Origin: Vibrio penaeicida
Lineage (GTDB): Bacteria > Pseudomonadota > Gammaproteobacteria > Enterobacterales > Vibrionaceae
DNA: 64,000 nucleotides
Assembly (NCBI RefSeq): GCF_019977755.1
Contig: NZ_AP025144.1
Coordinates: 1,798,001-1,862,000 of the forward strand
Direction: 5' to 3'
Shown: piece after piece, positions 43,612 through 53,133 of the stretch
Numbering within the stretch: the stretch's first letter is position 1
Layout: every line of letters begins with the position of its first letter
Position numbers and translations under genes: made by a program
The notes under the pieces: model-generated
Told to the model about the DNA's origin: nothing
Seen by the model: only the letters and a program-made list of their open reading frames with translations
Databases searched by the model: none

Positions 43612-46600
43612 ATGAAAATCAAAGTTAAAAATATAACACTACTGATCGCTGTTACGACATTACTGTTTTCAGTTCTTTATTACGTTACGTGGAATGCAAC
43701 GCATGAACTGGAAAATAAAGTTCAAGATGAAATGCAGGATGTTGCAAAAGAATTGATAGAAAAGATCGATCGTAACTTATTTGAAAGGTTTCACGATGCA
43801 CGAGCTTTTGCTTTAAATGCAAGGCTTTCCTCCAGCTTTTCTAACAAAAACAGCTCTCCAAACAAAAACAGCTCTCCAAACAAAAACAGTTCTCTAAACA
43901 AAAACTTAGAAGAATACCTCGATAAGCTCATTACCGAATATAAGGTTTATAGCCACATTTTGGTTTTTACAACCCAAGGTGATCTCGTTGCCCAAAATCG
44001 AATGGATGTCTTCGGAGAGGAAATAAAGCCAATAGAATCGAAATCGGAAAAGGTACTGCTAAAGCAGTGGTTCAACAATGTGTTGAATGAATCCTACTTA
44101 AAACCTTTGTCACCAAATCCGGCCTTTCCGGAATTAGGCACCGTGGTATATGGGCCCCATTCGTCTCTCTTTGGTCAACAGAGCGTGCGTGAAGAGCAAT
44201 TCGATATGATGTTTGCGACGGCAATAAAAAATGACATTGGCGAGGTGACTGGGGTTTGGGTAAACGTATTAGATTTTAAGTTCCTAGAAGAGATCTTTCT
44301 CGAATACCACTTATCGCTGCTAATGAAAGGCTACAGCAATGTTCAACTACTGCTTGTCGATCAAAAAGACGATGTCCTTATCGACATGCGGTCGAAAGAC
44401 AATCAAGCCATGGATTACTTTCGAGAAAACTCGGAATTGAAAGGGCAAAATATCAACGATCACTATCGCACTCAATCCTCGATTTATCGAGACTCTACGT
44501 CAGGCATTTCATTGGTTAACCAAAAGGGTGGTGAAGTGCTGCTAAGATTGCGCGCAAGTAGCTTAGGTGCTTATGACTTTCCAGGTTTAAATTGGCAGGT
44601 CTACATTCAAGTCCCTCCAGAATCAGCGTTCGTGGAAGCGGCCCAACTCAAAACGAAGCTGTGGTTGATCTCAATTATGATTGTCGCCGTATTGACAGCA
44701 ACGGGCTTGTACATGTTCTACCGTGTAAGCTCCCCACTTAAACAGTTGGCGAACATATTCTCTCAGTTGTCACGTAACGACTTTTCTACGCCGTTACCCA
44801 AATATCGTCGAAACGACGAAGTCGGGGAAATCATTAAGGCGGTAGACATATTTAAAAGTCGGCTTCAAGAGCGTGAAAAGTTGGTTAAGAAAACATTAGA
44901 CCAGCAGCAAGAGCTGGATTTACAGCGCCGAGCGATTCGGGCTGCAAAATCTGGAATGATGGTGTGTGATGCTGAGGACCGCGACCTGCCTATTGTTTAT
45001 GTCAATCACGCGTTCTTGGCAATGACGGGGTATACCAGTGAGGAAGTTATTGGTCGAAACCCCCGGTTTCTACATGGTCCCGATCACGAACAGCCAGGGT
45101 TAACCGAGCTTAAAAGTGCTCTGTCCGAAGGACGTTCTTGCAATGTCTATATTCAAAATCAACGCAAAGATGAATCAATATTTCAATGCCACTTACATGT
45201 TGACCCTGTCTACTCCGATGAAGGGGTGTTAACCCATTTTATCGGCATCCAAACAGACGTTACCGAGCTACATAAAGCAAAAGAGGACGCCCAAGAAGCG
45301 AATCGAATGCTGCAGGATTTGATTGCTCAAACAACCTTAGAACTCGAAGACAGTGAAAGCCGTATGAAGGCAGTATTTAAGTCCGCTGTTGATAGCTTAA
45401 TTATCTTCAAGTTGGATGAAACTATTTTGGATATTAATGATTCGGCTAGAAAACTGTTTGGTTGGACGCGAGAGGAGCTGTTAGGTAAACCATTTGACAT
45501 TTTACTTGCAGAAGGTTTTGAACAAAAAGGCATCAACTTACTGACTCACTCAATTGAGATGGATTCGTCAGAAAAAGGGAAAGAAAGTGATGAGGTCATA
45601 GGGCAAACCAAAGAAGGGGAGCTTGTCCCATTGGAAATGTCGATTACGCAAGTAGCGGCAAATGGCGAAGCTTATTATTTGGGAACTCTGAGAGACATCA
45701 GTGAGCGAAAACATGCGGAGTCGGAGCTTAAACTAAGTAAAAGAAGCCTACAAGATTTGGTTAGACGTTTGAATCTAGCCACCGAGGCTGGGGAAATTGG
45801 TATTTGGAATTGGGACTTTAGAAACGGAGAACTCGATTGGGATGACCGCATGTATCTGATGTATGACGTGGACAGAGAAAACGCCACGGATACTTATGAT
45901 ATGTGGAAAGTGCGAGTGTTGGAAGAGGATGCTTCTCGCGCAGAAGAAGAGTTGATGAAAGCAAAAGATACGTTATCGCGTTTCAGCTCTGAGTTTCGTA
46001 TTCAATGGAGGAATGGTGACGTTAGGTGGATCAAAGCCGCTGCGGATGTTGTGTTTGACGAAAGCTCTGGCAAAGCCATTGGAATGGGTGGGGTCAATAT
46101 AGACATAACCAAAGAAAAAACAGCGCAAGACTTGTTAAGACGTGAAAGTGAAACGGCCACAGCCGCTAATGAAGCCAAATCGATGTTCCTTGCCAACATG
46201 AGCCACGAAATTAGAACACCAATGAACGGTGTGGTGGGGATGATCAATTTACTAAGTGAAACGGCGTTAACACCTGAACAAAGCACCATGGCAACAACGA
46301 TTCGCGATTCTTCAATGACACTTTTAAACATCATTAATGACATTTTAGATTTCTCTAAAATTGAAGCAGGACAAATGCAAGTGGAAAACATACCCGTTGA
46401 ATTCCACGTAGTCATGGAGCGCACAGCAGATGTGTTGTTCTTACAAGCTCAGAAGAAGAATATATCCCTATTGTTAAAACACGATTCCCGTATTCCTCAA
46501 TACATAATGAGCGACGGAGTTCGATTGGGGCAGGTGTTGCTCAATGTTGTTGGCAACGCAGTGAAGTTTACGAGTGGAGACGAACATTACCAAGGGCAAG

Positions 46601-48186
46601 TTTGGATAATGTCAGAGCCCGTTTCTAATGACGGTCGAGACGAAATCGAAATCCGTGTACAAGACAACGGTATTGGCATGTCGCAATCACAAATAGATAA
46701 GTTGTTTTCAGCATTTACCCAAGCAGACACATCGACCACCCGTGTATACGGAGGAACTGGGCTAGGCTTGTCCATCACAAAATCACTGATTGAAATGATG
46801 GGCGGGCGTATTCGGGTTGAAAGCCAGGTGGGTGAGGGCAGTTGTTTCATCATGACGATACCCTGCGTTTATGACCTCAACTTCAGAATGGAGCAGGATG
46901 ACATCCCTTACTCCGAAGCGAGAATTTTGTCGGTCTTGCGTTCACCAGAGCTCAGTGAAGTAGTGAAATACAATCTTGAGTCTGTTGGTTGCGAGGTGGT
47001 TTCTGTTTCTTCATTTGCGAAAGCCGAAATGGTGCTTACTCATGAAGAAAAAGGCTTCAATATCATGATTGCCGGTCCTGAATATTCCTCGAAAGACATC
47101 GATAAAGTGTATGAAGGGAATATAGGGAAGTTGCTTGATGGTAAAGCGAAAACTCTGTTGTTGTCCGAGGATTCCTCTTCAAGTAAAGGGTTTGTCGCTT
47201 CCAATACGATGGTATCCGGTGCGCATCCATTAAAACCGAGTGAACTAGAAATGGGTATTGCGATCTTAATGGGCAAACGCAGCCCTATCGTTGAGAACAA
47301 ACAAAAATTAAGAGCGACTAAAGATTTACCTACCAAAGAGCAGGCTGAGAAAGATGGCAGGCTTATATTGGTAGCGGAAGATCAGCCCACCAATCGTGAC
47401 GTAATAGAAAGGCAATTAAATCGGTTAGGTTATGTGTGTGACATGGCTGAGGACGGTTTAGCAGGGTTGAACATGTGGAGTAAGGGGCGCTACGGGCTCG
47501 TACTGACAGACTGCCACATGCCAATAATGGATGGCTTTGAACTCACGAAAGAAATACGAAAAATAGAGAACGAACAAGATGCACAGCAGAGAACGCCGGT
47601 CATTGCGATTACCGCCAACGCGTTAGTTGGCTCGGCAGAGCACTGTATTCAAGCGGGGATGGACGATTATCTTTCGAAACCTGTGGAGCTAAATACTTTA
47701 GGGAAAATATTAGATAAGTGGCTGGACGCGTCAGTCGAATCAAACAGTGAAAACGATAAGAACGATGAGAATGAGCATACCGACCACCACGTTAATGTTG
47801 ATGCGCCGTTTAAGCACGATTTGCAAATACCAGAGCTAGAAGAGTCAAGTGCCATCAATTTTGAGCGGCTTGAAGCCATTCTTGGTACTGCTGAGTTGGA
47901 TGTCTTAGCACCTCTTTTACAAGGGTATTGGGATTCGCTGCAAGAAGACATGAACGCATTGGAAAGTGCGCTAACCAATAAGGACGAAAGCCAGATACAA
48001 AGCATAGCTCATGCTGCTAAAGGTGCAGCGAATTCAGCGGGTGCTGAACGGCTGGCTGAATCATTTCTAACTTTGCAAAATGAGGCTTTAAAACAAGATT
48101 GGGGATACTTAGAAAACGTTTACCAACAAAGTGTTACAAAAGTAACGGACATTCAAAAATACTTAGAAAAAGAAAAAATTATATAG
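43612..48186 (+). CDS. Large hybrid sensor histidine kinase (sensor-HAMP-3xPAS-HisKA-HATPase-pseudoREC-REC-Hpt)
   Basis: A 1524-residue phosphorelay kinase in the inner membrane. TM1 is at about 7-27, a periplasmic sensor about 28-345 (dCache-like), TM2 about 350-372, and HAMP 375-425. There are three PAS/PAC units (about 440-555, 585-705, 725-845). The HisKA phospho-acceptor is in MSHEIRTPMNG (H about 864), followed by the HATPase domain (NVVGNAVKF, GGTGLGLSI). A receiver-like domain lacking the aspartate pocket lies at about 1105-1220, then a true receiver (VAEDQPTNRD ... LTDCHMPIMDG, D about 1301), and Hpt (AHAAKGAANSAG, H about 1466). The response regulator gene follows after 71 bases. 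Signal unknown. Confidence 0.92.
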   Translation: MKIKVKNITLLIAVTTLLFSVLYYVTWNATHELENKVQDEMQDVAKELIEKIDRNLFERFHDARAFALNARLSSSFSNKNSSPNKNSSPNKNSSLNKNLEEYLDKLITEYKVYSHILVFTTQGDLVAQNRMDVFGEEIKPIESKSEKVLLKQWFNNVLNESYLKPLSPNPAFPELGTVVYGPHSSLFGQQSVREEQFDMMFATAIKNDIGEVTGVWVNVLDFKFLEEIFLEYHLSLLMKGYSNVQLLLVDQKDDVLIDMRSKDNQAMDYFRENSELKGQNINDHYRTQSSIYRDSTSGISLVNQKGGEVLLRLRASSLGAYDFPGLNWQVYIQVPPESAFVEAAQLKTKLWLISIMIVAVLTATGLYMFYRVSSPLKQLANIFSQLSRNDFSTPLPKYRRNDEVGEIIKAVDIFKSRLQEREKLVKKTLDQQQELDLQRRAIRAAKSGMMVCDAEDRDLPIVYVNHAFLAMTGYTSEEVIGRNPRFLHGPDHEQPGLTELKSALSEGRSCNVYIQNQRKDESIFQCHLHVDPVYSDEGVLTHFIGIQTDVTELHKAKEDAQEANRMLQDLIAQTTLELEDSESRMKAVFKSAVDSLIIFKLDETILDINDSARKLFGWTREELLGKPFDILLAEGFEQKGINLLTHSIEMDSSEKGKESDEVIGQTKEGELVPLEMSITQVAANGEAYYLGTLRDISERKHAESELKLSKRSLQDLVRRLNLATEAGEIGIWNWDFRNGELDWDDRMYLMYDVDRENATDTYDMWKVRVLEEDASRAEEELMKAKDTLSRFSSEFRIQWRNGDVRWIKAAADVVFDESSGKAIGMGGVNIDITKEKTAQDLLRRESETATAANEAKSMFLANMSHEIRTPMNGVVGMINLLSETALTPEQSTMATTIRDSSMTLLNIINDILDFSKIEAGQMQVENIPVEFHVVMERTADVLFLQAQKKNISLLLKHDSRIPQYIMSDGVRLGQVLLNVVGNAVKFTSGDEHYQGQVWIMSEPVSNDGRDEIEIRVQDNGIGMSQSQIDKLFSAFTQADTSTTRVYGGTGLGLSITKSLIEMMGGRIRVESQVGEGSCFIMTIPCVYDLNFRMEQDDIPYSEARILSVLRSPELSEVVKYNLESVGCEVVSVSSFAKAEMVLTHEEKGFNIMIAGPEYSSKDIDKVYEGNIGKLLDGKAKTLLLSEDSSSSKGFVASNTMVSGAHPLKPSELEMGIAILMGKRSPIVENKQKLRATKDLPTKEQAEKDGRLILVAEDQPTNRDVIERQLNRLGYVCDMAEDGLAGLNMWSKGRYGLVLTDCHMPIMDGFELTKEIRKIENEQDAQQRTPVIAITANALVGSAEHCIQAGMDDYLSKPVELNTLGKILDKWLDASVESNSENDKNDENEHTDHHVNVDAPFKHDLQIPELEESSAINFERLEAILGTAELDVLAPLLQGYWDSLQEDMNALESALTNKDESQIQSIAHAAKGAANSAGAERLAESFLTLQNEALKQDWGYLENVYQQSVTKVTDIQKYLEKEKII
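43843..43905 (+). repeat. 18-bp tandem repeat encoding NKNSSP in the kinase sensor domain
   Basis: Three units of AACAAAAACAGCTCTCCA (the third slightly changed) plus half a unit. They encode NKNSSP-NKNSSP-NKNSSL-NKN at about residues 78-98. Copy changes would keep the frame. Confidence 0.95.
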
Positions 48187-48257
48187 CTTGAATTGGTTAC
48201 TAAAGCTAGGGATTGAAGATTGAAAAACAACGTTAAAAAGCTGGGAAGGAAAACACC

Positions 48258-48995
48258 ATGAAAGCGTCAGAAATATTCTCCAAAATAACGGTTATGATCG
48301 TCGAAGATCATGATTTCTCCCGAAAGGCGACTCTTTCTATGCTGCTTAGGCTCGGAGTAGAAAATATCCTCACTGCCCCAAATGGTAAAATTGCGATTCA
48401 AAAACTGGATATGCATAAAGTTGATATCATTATTACCGATATCAACATGCCTGAAATGAACGGAATTGAATTGTTAAAAGAAGTTCGAACGGGCAACACT
48501 TGCAACGATAAGTCCACGCGCATAATCGCTGTGACATCCTACTCCAATACAGAAGTGCTGCGTGCGTGCATGAACCTCGATATTAACTCATTTCTTGTTA
48601 AGCCTATTACTCTCGATATGGCGAAAGAAAAGATATTGGCAGCGTTTAGCGAATCTGCCCAACTCTTTCATGAACATGAATATCATCAAGTTGATTCCGA
48701 TTTTGATTGCATGACTGAAGACGCTGCTATTCAGCCTGAAATTAAGCCAGTGAATAAAGAGCCTGAAAAGCCAACGTTAGGTATTAATGAAAGGTTGATT
48801 TTCAAATTAAGTGATCTGGAAGTAGGTATGCGTTTAAAGCAAGATATCTGTGCTGCAAACGGTTCACGCTTAATAGCGGATGGGGTGGTATTGAACGAAA
48901 GGCTGATCAATCGAATTCACGAACTCAGCGCCATCATCAACATAGATCAGCTAAAAGTGGAACTGCCCGAAGAAGATGTCACAAAAGTTTCATAA
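48258..48995 (+). CDS. Response regulator with a GM-type C-terminal module
   Basis: A 245-residue protein. The receiver domain spans residues 10-130 (MIVEDHDFSRKATLSM; phospho-acceptor in IIITDINMPEMNG, about D62; KPIT lysine near 115). A linker (130-175) follows, then a C-terminal module of about 65 residues (LSDLEVGMRLKQDICAANGS, then LIADGVVLNERLINRIHEL). That pattern resembles the short segment often found beside HD-GYP or HDOD domains, but here no such catalytic domain is present. It has no DNA-binding domain, so it probably acts through protein contacts as the output of the adjacent hybrid kinase. AGGAAAACACC precedes the ATG. Confidence 0.85.
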   Translation: MKASEIFSKITVMIVEDHDFSRKATLSMLLRLGVENILTAPNGKIAIQKLDMHKVDIIITDINMPEMNGIELLKEVRTGNTCNDKSTRIIAVTSYSNTEVLRACMNLDINSFLVKPITLDMAKEKILAAFSESAQLFHEHEYHQVDSDFDCMTEDAAIQPEIKPVNKEPEKPTLGINERLIFKLSDLEVGMRLKQDICAANGSRLIADGVVLNERLINRIHELSAIINIDQLKVELPEEDVTKVS

Positions 48996-49193
48996 ATTAA
49001 GCTAATTCCAGTAATTGTTCGTGTTTATTTAACTTGGTTTTGAATTTCTTATTTTATTCTCTAAAATAAGAACGGTATTGCGCACGCTTTACTCTATAAT
49101 CTGCACATAGCGTTGTGGTAGCCACTTTTAATATGTGGTTAATGAACTTGCATATATGCATACAGATTATGTATAAATCAGGCGAATATTGAA

Positions 49194-51197
49194 ATGAAAG
49201 CCATATTTCAAATCATTTTAAGCTCATTTAGAGCGGCGATGGTCTCACTGATCCCTTATTTGTTTTTCCGTTCAGCTTGGATTGTATTTATTGTTGTAAA
49301 CAATAATTATGAGCTGATTCTCTATGAAGACATTGCAACGATAGATATTTTGCTTGGAAAAATATTCCCCGTTTTACTTACATGTACACTCGCTTATCAC
49401 CTTTCTTTTCATTTCTTTGATGAGCGCTTGCTAGTCACTTCCCTTGCTTTAACGATGTTTCTCATCTTTTCAGGCTACATTACGAAGACCGAAAACGGGC
49501 TGATTCTCTCGGACGCGTTTGTTCTCGACGATGCGGTATTTGTGCCCGTTATGGTTTGTTTAGGGTATTTCCTTGTGAATCGCTATGTGAAATACAAGCT
49601 GATACACACTAGAGTCGTTAACCCTGTTTTAGAAGGTGCGATAAACGGGATGATGCCGCACCTCGTTGTTTTTATTGGGATAGGAGCTCTGTACTATTTA
49701 TTTGGTCAGTATACATTCCAAGCACTTGTGGACATGATTGCTCAGTGGCCTACGGGGATTCAAGCTTATTTGCATACGATAATTATCCACATTACCTGGC
49801 TATCAGGAATACACGGTGCAGCCGCGTATTACACCTTTTTTGATTCCTCTTTTGTTTCAGAGATCTATGTGACAAATATGTCGTTTAGTATGTTTTTCGA
49901 TGTGTTTGTTATTTATGGCGGAGCGGGAAGTACGTGGTCGTTAATTATTTCTATATTATTATTTTCTAATATGAAATACGCAAGAACGCTCGCCAAGCTT
50001 TCCATTCCTTTTGCGATAATTAATGTAAACGAATTATTGGTTTTCGGATTACCGATTATTTTCAACCCAATTTTAGCCATACCATTTGTATTAGTGCCAC
50101 TTGCCAACCACCTGTTTGCCCAAATGTGGGTATCGGCATTAGATATTACGGTGGTGCGAGACAGTATTGAATGGGTAACGCCTTCACTACTCGATTCGTA
50201 TTTGGTGACAGGTGGCAACGTGAAGGCATTACTGTTGCAGATCGTAACCGTCGGTATGGGTGTGCTGATTTATATGCCATTTGTACGAAAATACACGAAT
50301 ACCAGTAACGACAGCTTGCTTAACACCTTAATTCGAAAGCTGCGGTTCAGTTATGCCGTGCCCGTTCAAAAAGAAGTTACCTTCATGGGAATGCATGATG
50401 AGTTGGTGGCTCAGCAAGATAAGTTGAATCAGAGCTTAAAGGAAATATTGGCGGGTGAACTGAAAATGTATTACCAGCCTCAGTTTGACTCCAAAACACT
50501 CAAGATGGTTGGTGTAGAGTCTCTACTGCGTTTGGAAAGCGAGCACAGACCCAATTCCCCTGATTTTATTCAGCATTTTGAAAATGCAAAAATTGGAGAA
50601 TACATTGATAAGTGGGTAGTGGATGCGGTCGAAAATGACGTAAAGAACCAGCCAGTGTTTAAAAATTTCGACTTAAAGATCAGTTTGAACCTCAATGTTG
50701 ATTCTCTGAGTGATAAGAAATTCATCTCTGAGGTCATTAAGCAGCTGTCTGGCTATCCTGTTTTGTTTGAAATTACCGAATCCATTTATTCCCAGCATGT
50801 GGAATTAGTCAGTGAAAGCGTAGGAATATTGCGGGAGGCTGGGTTTAAGGTCGCCATTGATGATTTTGGTACGGGGTATTCAAGCTTATCGATGCTTGGT
50901 GCACTAGATGCTGATGTGATTAAGTTGGATCGTATTTTCTTAAAACAGGCTAATAATGTTAAAGGAAAAGAGCTTTACCGGTCTGTCGTATCTACCTTAA
51001 AGCGTCTGGGGTTTACCGTGGTGTCAGAAGGTATAGAAACAGACGAAGAGTTGGATTTTGTTCGAAGCTGTAACGTTGATGTTTTACAAGGGTATTATTT
51101 CTCTCGTGCGATTAATATTGAAGAGCTAGAGCTCTATTTTTCTGATGAAGAAGCATCAGCGCATGTGTCAGCACAGCACTTCACTATGACAAACTAA
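49194..51197 (+). CDS. PTS EIIC-like membrane domain fused to an EAL (c-di-GMP phosphodiesterase) domain
   Basis: A 667-residue fusion. Residues 1-385 form an EIIC-like sugar-permease domain with about ten hydrophobic helices; the SGIHGAAAYYTF stretch and NVNELLVFGLPIIFNPILAIPF are typical of the lactose/cellobiose EIIC group. Residues 405-655 form an EAL domain: YYQPQFD, ESLLRLE (variant of EVLxR), LNLNVDSL, FEITES, AIDDFGTGYSS, VIKLDR, VSEGIE and LQGYYFSRA. The metal- and substrate-binding residues seem intact, so hydrolysis of c-di-GMP is likely. No EIIA or EIIB gene is nearby, so the EIIC part may sense a sugar rather than transport it (inference). Convergent with the polysaccharide locus. 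Confidence 0.87.
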   Translation: MKAIFQIILSSFRAAMVSLIPYLFFRSAWIVFIVVNNNYELILYEDIATIDILLGKIFPVLLTCTLAYHLSFHFFDERLLVTSLALTMFLIFSGYITKTENGLILSDAFVLDDAVFVPVMVCLGYFLVNRYVKYKLIHTRVVNPVLEGAINGMMPHLVVFIGIGALYYLFGQYTFQALVDMIAQWPTGIQAYLHTIIIHITWLSGIHGAAAYYTFFDSSFVSEIYVTNMSFSMFFDVFVIYGGAGSTWSLIISILLFSNMKYARTLAKLSIPFAIINVNELLVFGLPIIFNPILAIPFVLVPLANHLFAQMWVSALDITVVRDSIEWVTPSLLDSYLVTGGNVKALLLQIVTVGMGVLIYMPFVRKYTNTSNDSLLNTLIRKLRFSYAVPVQKEVTFMGMHDELVAQQDKLNQSLKEILAGELKMYYQPQFDSKTLKMVGVESLLRLESEHRPNSPDFIQHFENAKIGEYIDKWVVDAVENDVKNQPVFKNFDLKISLNLNVDSLSDKKFISEVIKQLSGYPVLFEITESIYSQHVELVSESVGILREAGFKVAIDDFGTGYSSLSMLGALDADVIKLDRIFLKQANNVKGKELYRSVVSTLKRLGFTVVSEGIETDEELDFVRSCNVDVLQGYYFSRAINIEELELYFSDEEASAHVSAQHFTMTN

Positions 51198-51217
51198 TCC
51201 AGTGCGAAAATGTCGTT

Positions 51218-51254
51218 AAAAAAGCTCAACGAACCTTGGGTAAATTGAGCTTTT
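51218..51254. terminator. Bidirectional terminator between the EIIC-EAL gene and sypR
   Basis: AAAAGCTCAA (51220-51229) pairs with TTGAGCTTTT (51245-51254). It has A-rich and T-rich flanks usable on both strands. Confidence 0.88.
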
Positions 51255-51284
51255 GTAGAGATTAGTGGAGTTAAAATAATAAAA

Positions 51285-51950
51285 TTATCGACCACGTGCG
51301 CAAACCACAACCAAAATGGTTTTCTTGATGATTTCCAAGTCCATCTTAATCCAGCTTGAAAATGACATGAGCGCGAGCGCGTAACTATGATCGTACCCAA
51401 CCTTCGAACGCACATCTTCTATGCAGGTATCATAACCTTGGTTAACTTGTGCAAGCCCTGTGATTCCGGGTAGCACGCCATATGTGCGATCAGAGAAAAA
51501 TGGGATTTGAGATTCTAATTTACCGTAGAAGCAAGGGCGCTCAGGGCGAGGACCGATTAACGACATATCTCCCTTTAAGACGTTCCAAAATTGAGGGATC
51601 TCGTCCAAACGCGTTTTCCTTAAGAACATGCCAACTCGTGTAATTCTCGGGTCGTTGTCTTTGGCCCAAGTTGCACCTGTTTTGGATTCTGCATCTGTGT
51701 ACATGGTGCGAAACTTGACCATCATAAATTTAGAAATACCTGACTGCGTGATCTTACCAACACGCTCTTGCCCGTAAAATATTGGTCCCTTTGAATCCAG
51801 TTTTATTGCGATAGCGATAATAGGATACAAAGGGAGAGTCGCACATGCGCCCAAAAATGCACACGCCAGATCAAACAAACGTTTTGCGAGAAGTATACGT
51901 TTTGCTCTTGTATTTGAAAGTGTTGAATTAAAAGTCATAATATCCATCAT
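51285..51950 (-). CDS. sypR: Initiating sugar-phosphate transferase (SypR-like)
   Basis: A 221-residue bacterial sugar transferase (WbaP/PglC-type core) that starts polysaccharide repeat synthesis by moving sugar-1-phosphate onto undecaprenyl phosphate. It has one N-terminal membrane helix (LFDLACAFLGACATLPLYPIIAIAI) and the conserved catalytic core KFRTMYTDAE, LDEIPQFWNVLKGDMSLIGPRPERP and LPGITGLAQVNQG. AGGAG lies upstream inside the end of sypQ (7-base gap); ATG 51947 is an alternative start. Last gene of the sypP-Q-R unit. Confidence 0.88.
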   Translation of the reverse strand: MMDIMTFNSTLSNTRAKRILLAKRLFDLACAFLGACATLPLYPIIAIAIKLDSKGPIFYGQERVGKITQSGISKFMMVKFRTMYTDAESKTGATWAKDNDPRITRVGMFLRKTRLDEIPQFWNVLKGDMSLIGPRPERPCFYGKLESQIPFFSDRTYGVLPGITGLAQVNQGYDTCIEDVRSKVGYDHSYALALMSFSSWIKMDLEIIKKTILVVVCARGR

Positions 51951-51957
51951 CCGTCTC

Positions 51958-53133
51958 CTAAATTCGTTCCCATTGACCTTTTTCTAACCCAAGCAGATAC
52001 CGCATCCCACCAATGAAGCTGGCGACATGCCCTGAAATGACGTAAGCAAGGGTTTTGAAATGTTTATAGGTGAACACTCTCGGTAGCAGGCAAGCAAAAA
52101 GAGCGATAGTGTAACCAGCAATTTGTAAAGCAGCAGCGGTCATAAATAGGGGGTGTTCACTCAGTAAAATGGAACCTGCTAGAGCAAACATCATCAAATA
52201 AGGCATGGTGACACGCAGCCCTTTTCCGGAAAAGAAGGCAAAAGCGACGCCTTTGTGTTTTGGATTCAGCATGGCAAACAAGCGAAGGGTTTGTTGTAAG
52301 TTGCCTGCAGATATTCTTAATCGGCGTTTAAAATCTTGCTGCATAGAGACTTGCTCGAGTTCTAATGCCATCATCTGAGGTTCGTAAACACCTTTATAGC
52401 CACGCTTTACAATGCGCATAGGTATGATGAAATCATCATTAATGGTATCGAATTCGAGTTCCTCAAATAACTCTCTCCTAAACATATAAAAGGCTCCGTG
52501 CGCTCCAAGAACTGAGCCTAATAAGCATTCACTTTGCTTTATCGCTCCTTGGTAATGCCAATATTGTTGTTCAGCATGGTCGCCAGAAATAATCTGATAT
52601 TTTGGGTTCACAACGCCAACGGATGGAGACTCGAAATGTTTGGCGGCAATCAGTAGGGCATCACATGAAATCAAGCTGGATACATCGCTTAAGGCAACAA
52701 TGTCACTGTCGGCTTTTTCCACCATTTTATTGACCATCGCGACTTTTCCCTGGTTAATTTGAAAGTCAAAGATTTCAATGTGGACCTCTTCGCATATTGC
52801 TTCTTGAATGGTATTGAATGCGATTTCAGCTGTTTGGTCTGTACAGCCATCACACGCAATCCACACTTTTAATTGGCTTGGTGGGTAGTCCAAACAGCAC
52901 ACATTTCTAATTTTCTCGGCAATCCAGTCTTGTTCGTTGTAGGCGGGAATAATCAGAGTTACAGTTGGGAGGTCTATGTCCGCATGCTCAGCTCGAAAAC
53001 AGCGTTGTTGGGACAAGAATTCTGCTGGTTTCACTCGCTTGGCAATTATGCTTAAAAATAGCGGATATCCTACGTGATGATAAACCACCAAAAATATGCA
53101 AATAACCGTTGTAGAGATTAGGAATAACTCCAT
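51958..53133 (-). CDS. sypQ: Membrane glycosyltransferase, family 2 (SypQ-like)
   Basis: A 391-residue GT2 enzyme. It has one N-terminal helix (ISTTVICIFLVVYHHVGYPLFL), then a GT-A domain (VTLIIPAYNEQDWIAEKI, ACDGCTDQT, ALSDVSSLISCDAL, DDFIIPMRIVKRGYKG), and at least two C-terminal helices (about 305-375). The usual QxxRW motif appears only as a KRRLRISAGNLQQ variant. It probably extends or assembles the exported polysaccharide on the cytoplasmic face. Its ATG shares a base with the sypP stop (TAATG), so the two are coupled. Confidence 0.87.
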   Translation of the reverse strand: MELFLISTTVICIFLVVYHHVGYPLFLSIIAKRVKPAEFLSQQRCFRAEHADIDLPTVTLIIPAYNEQDWIAEKIRNVCCLDYPPSQLKVWIACDGCTDQTAEIAFNTIQEAICEEVHIEIFDFQINQGKVAMVNKMVEKADSDIVALSDVSSLISCDALLIAAKHFESPSVGVVNPKYQIISGDHAEQQYWHYQGAIKQSECLLGSVLGAHGAFYMFRRELFEELEFDTINDDFIIPMRIVKRGYKGVYEPQMMALELEQVSMQQDFKRRLRISAGNLQQTLRLFAMLNPKHKGVAFAFFSGKGLRVTMPYLMMFALAGSILLSEHPLFMTAAALQIAGYTIALFACLLPRVFTYKHFKTLAYVISGHVASFIGGMRYLLGLEKGQWERI

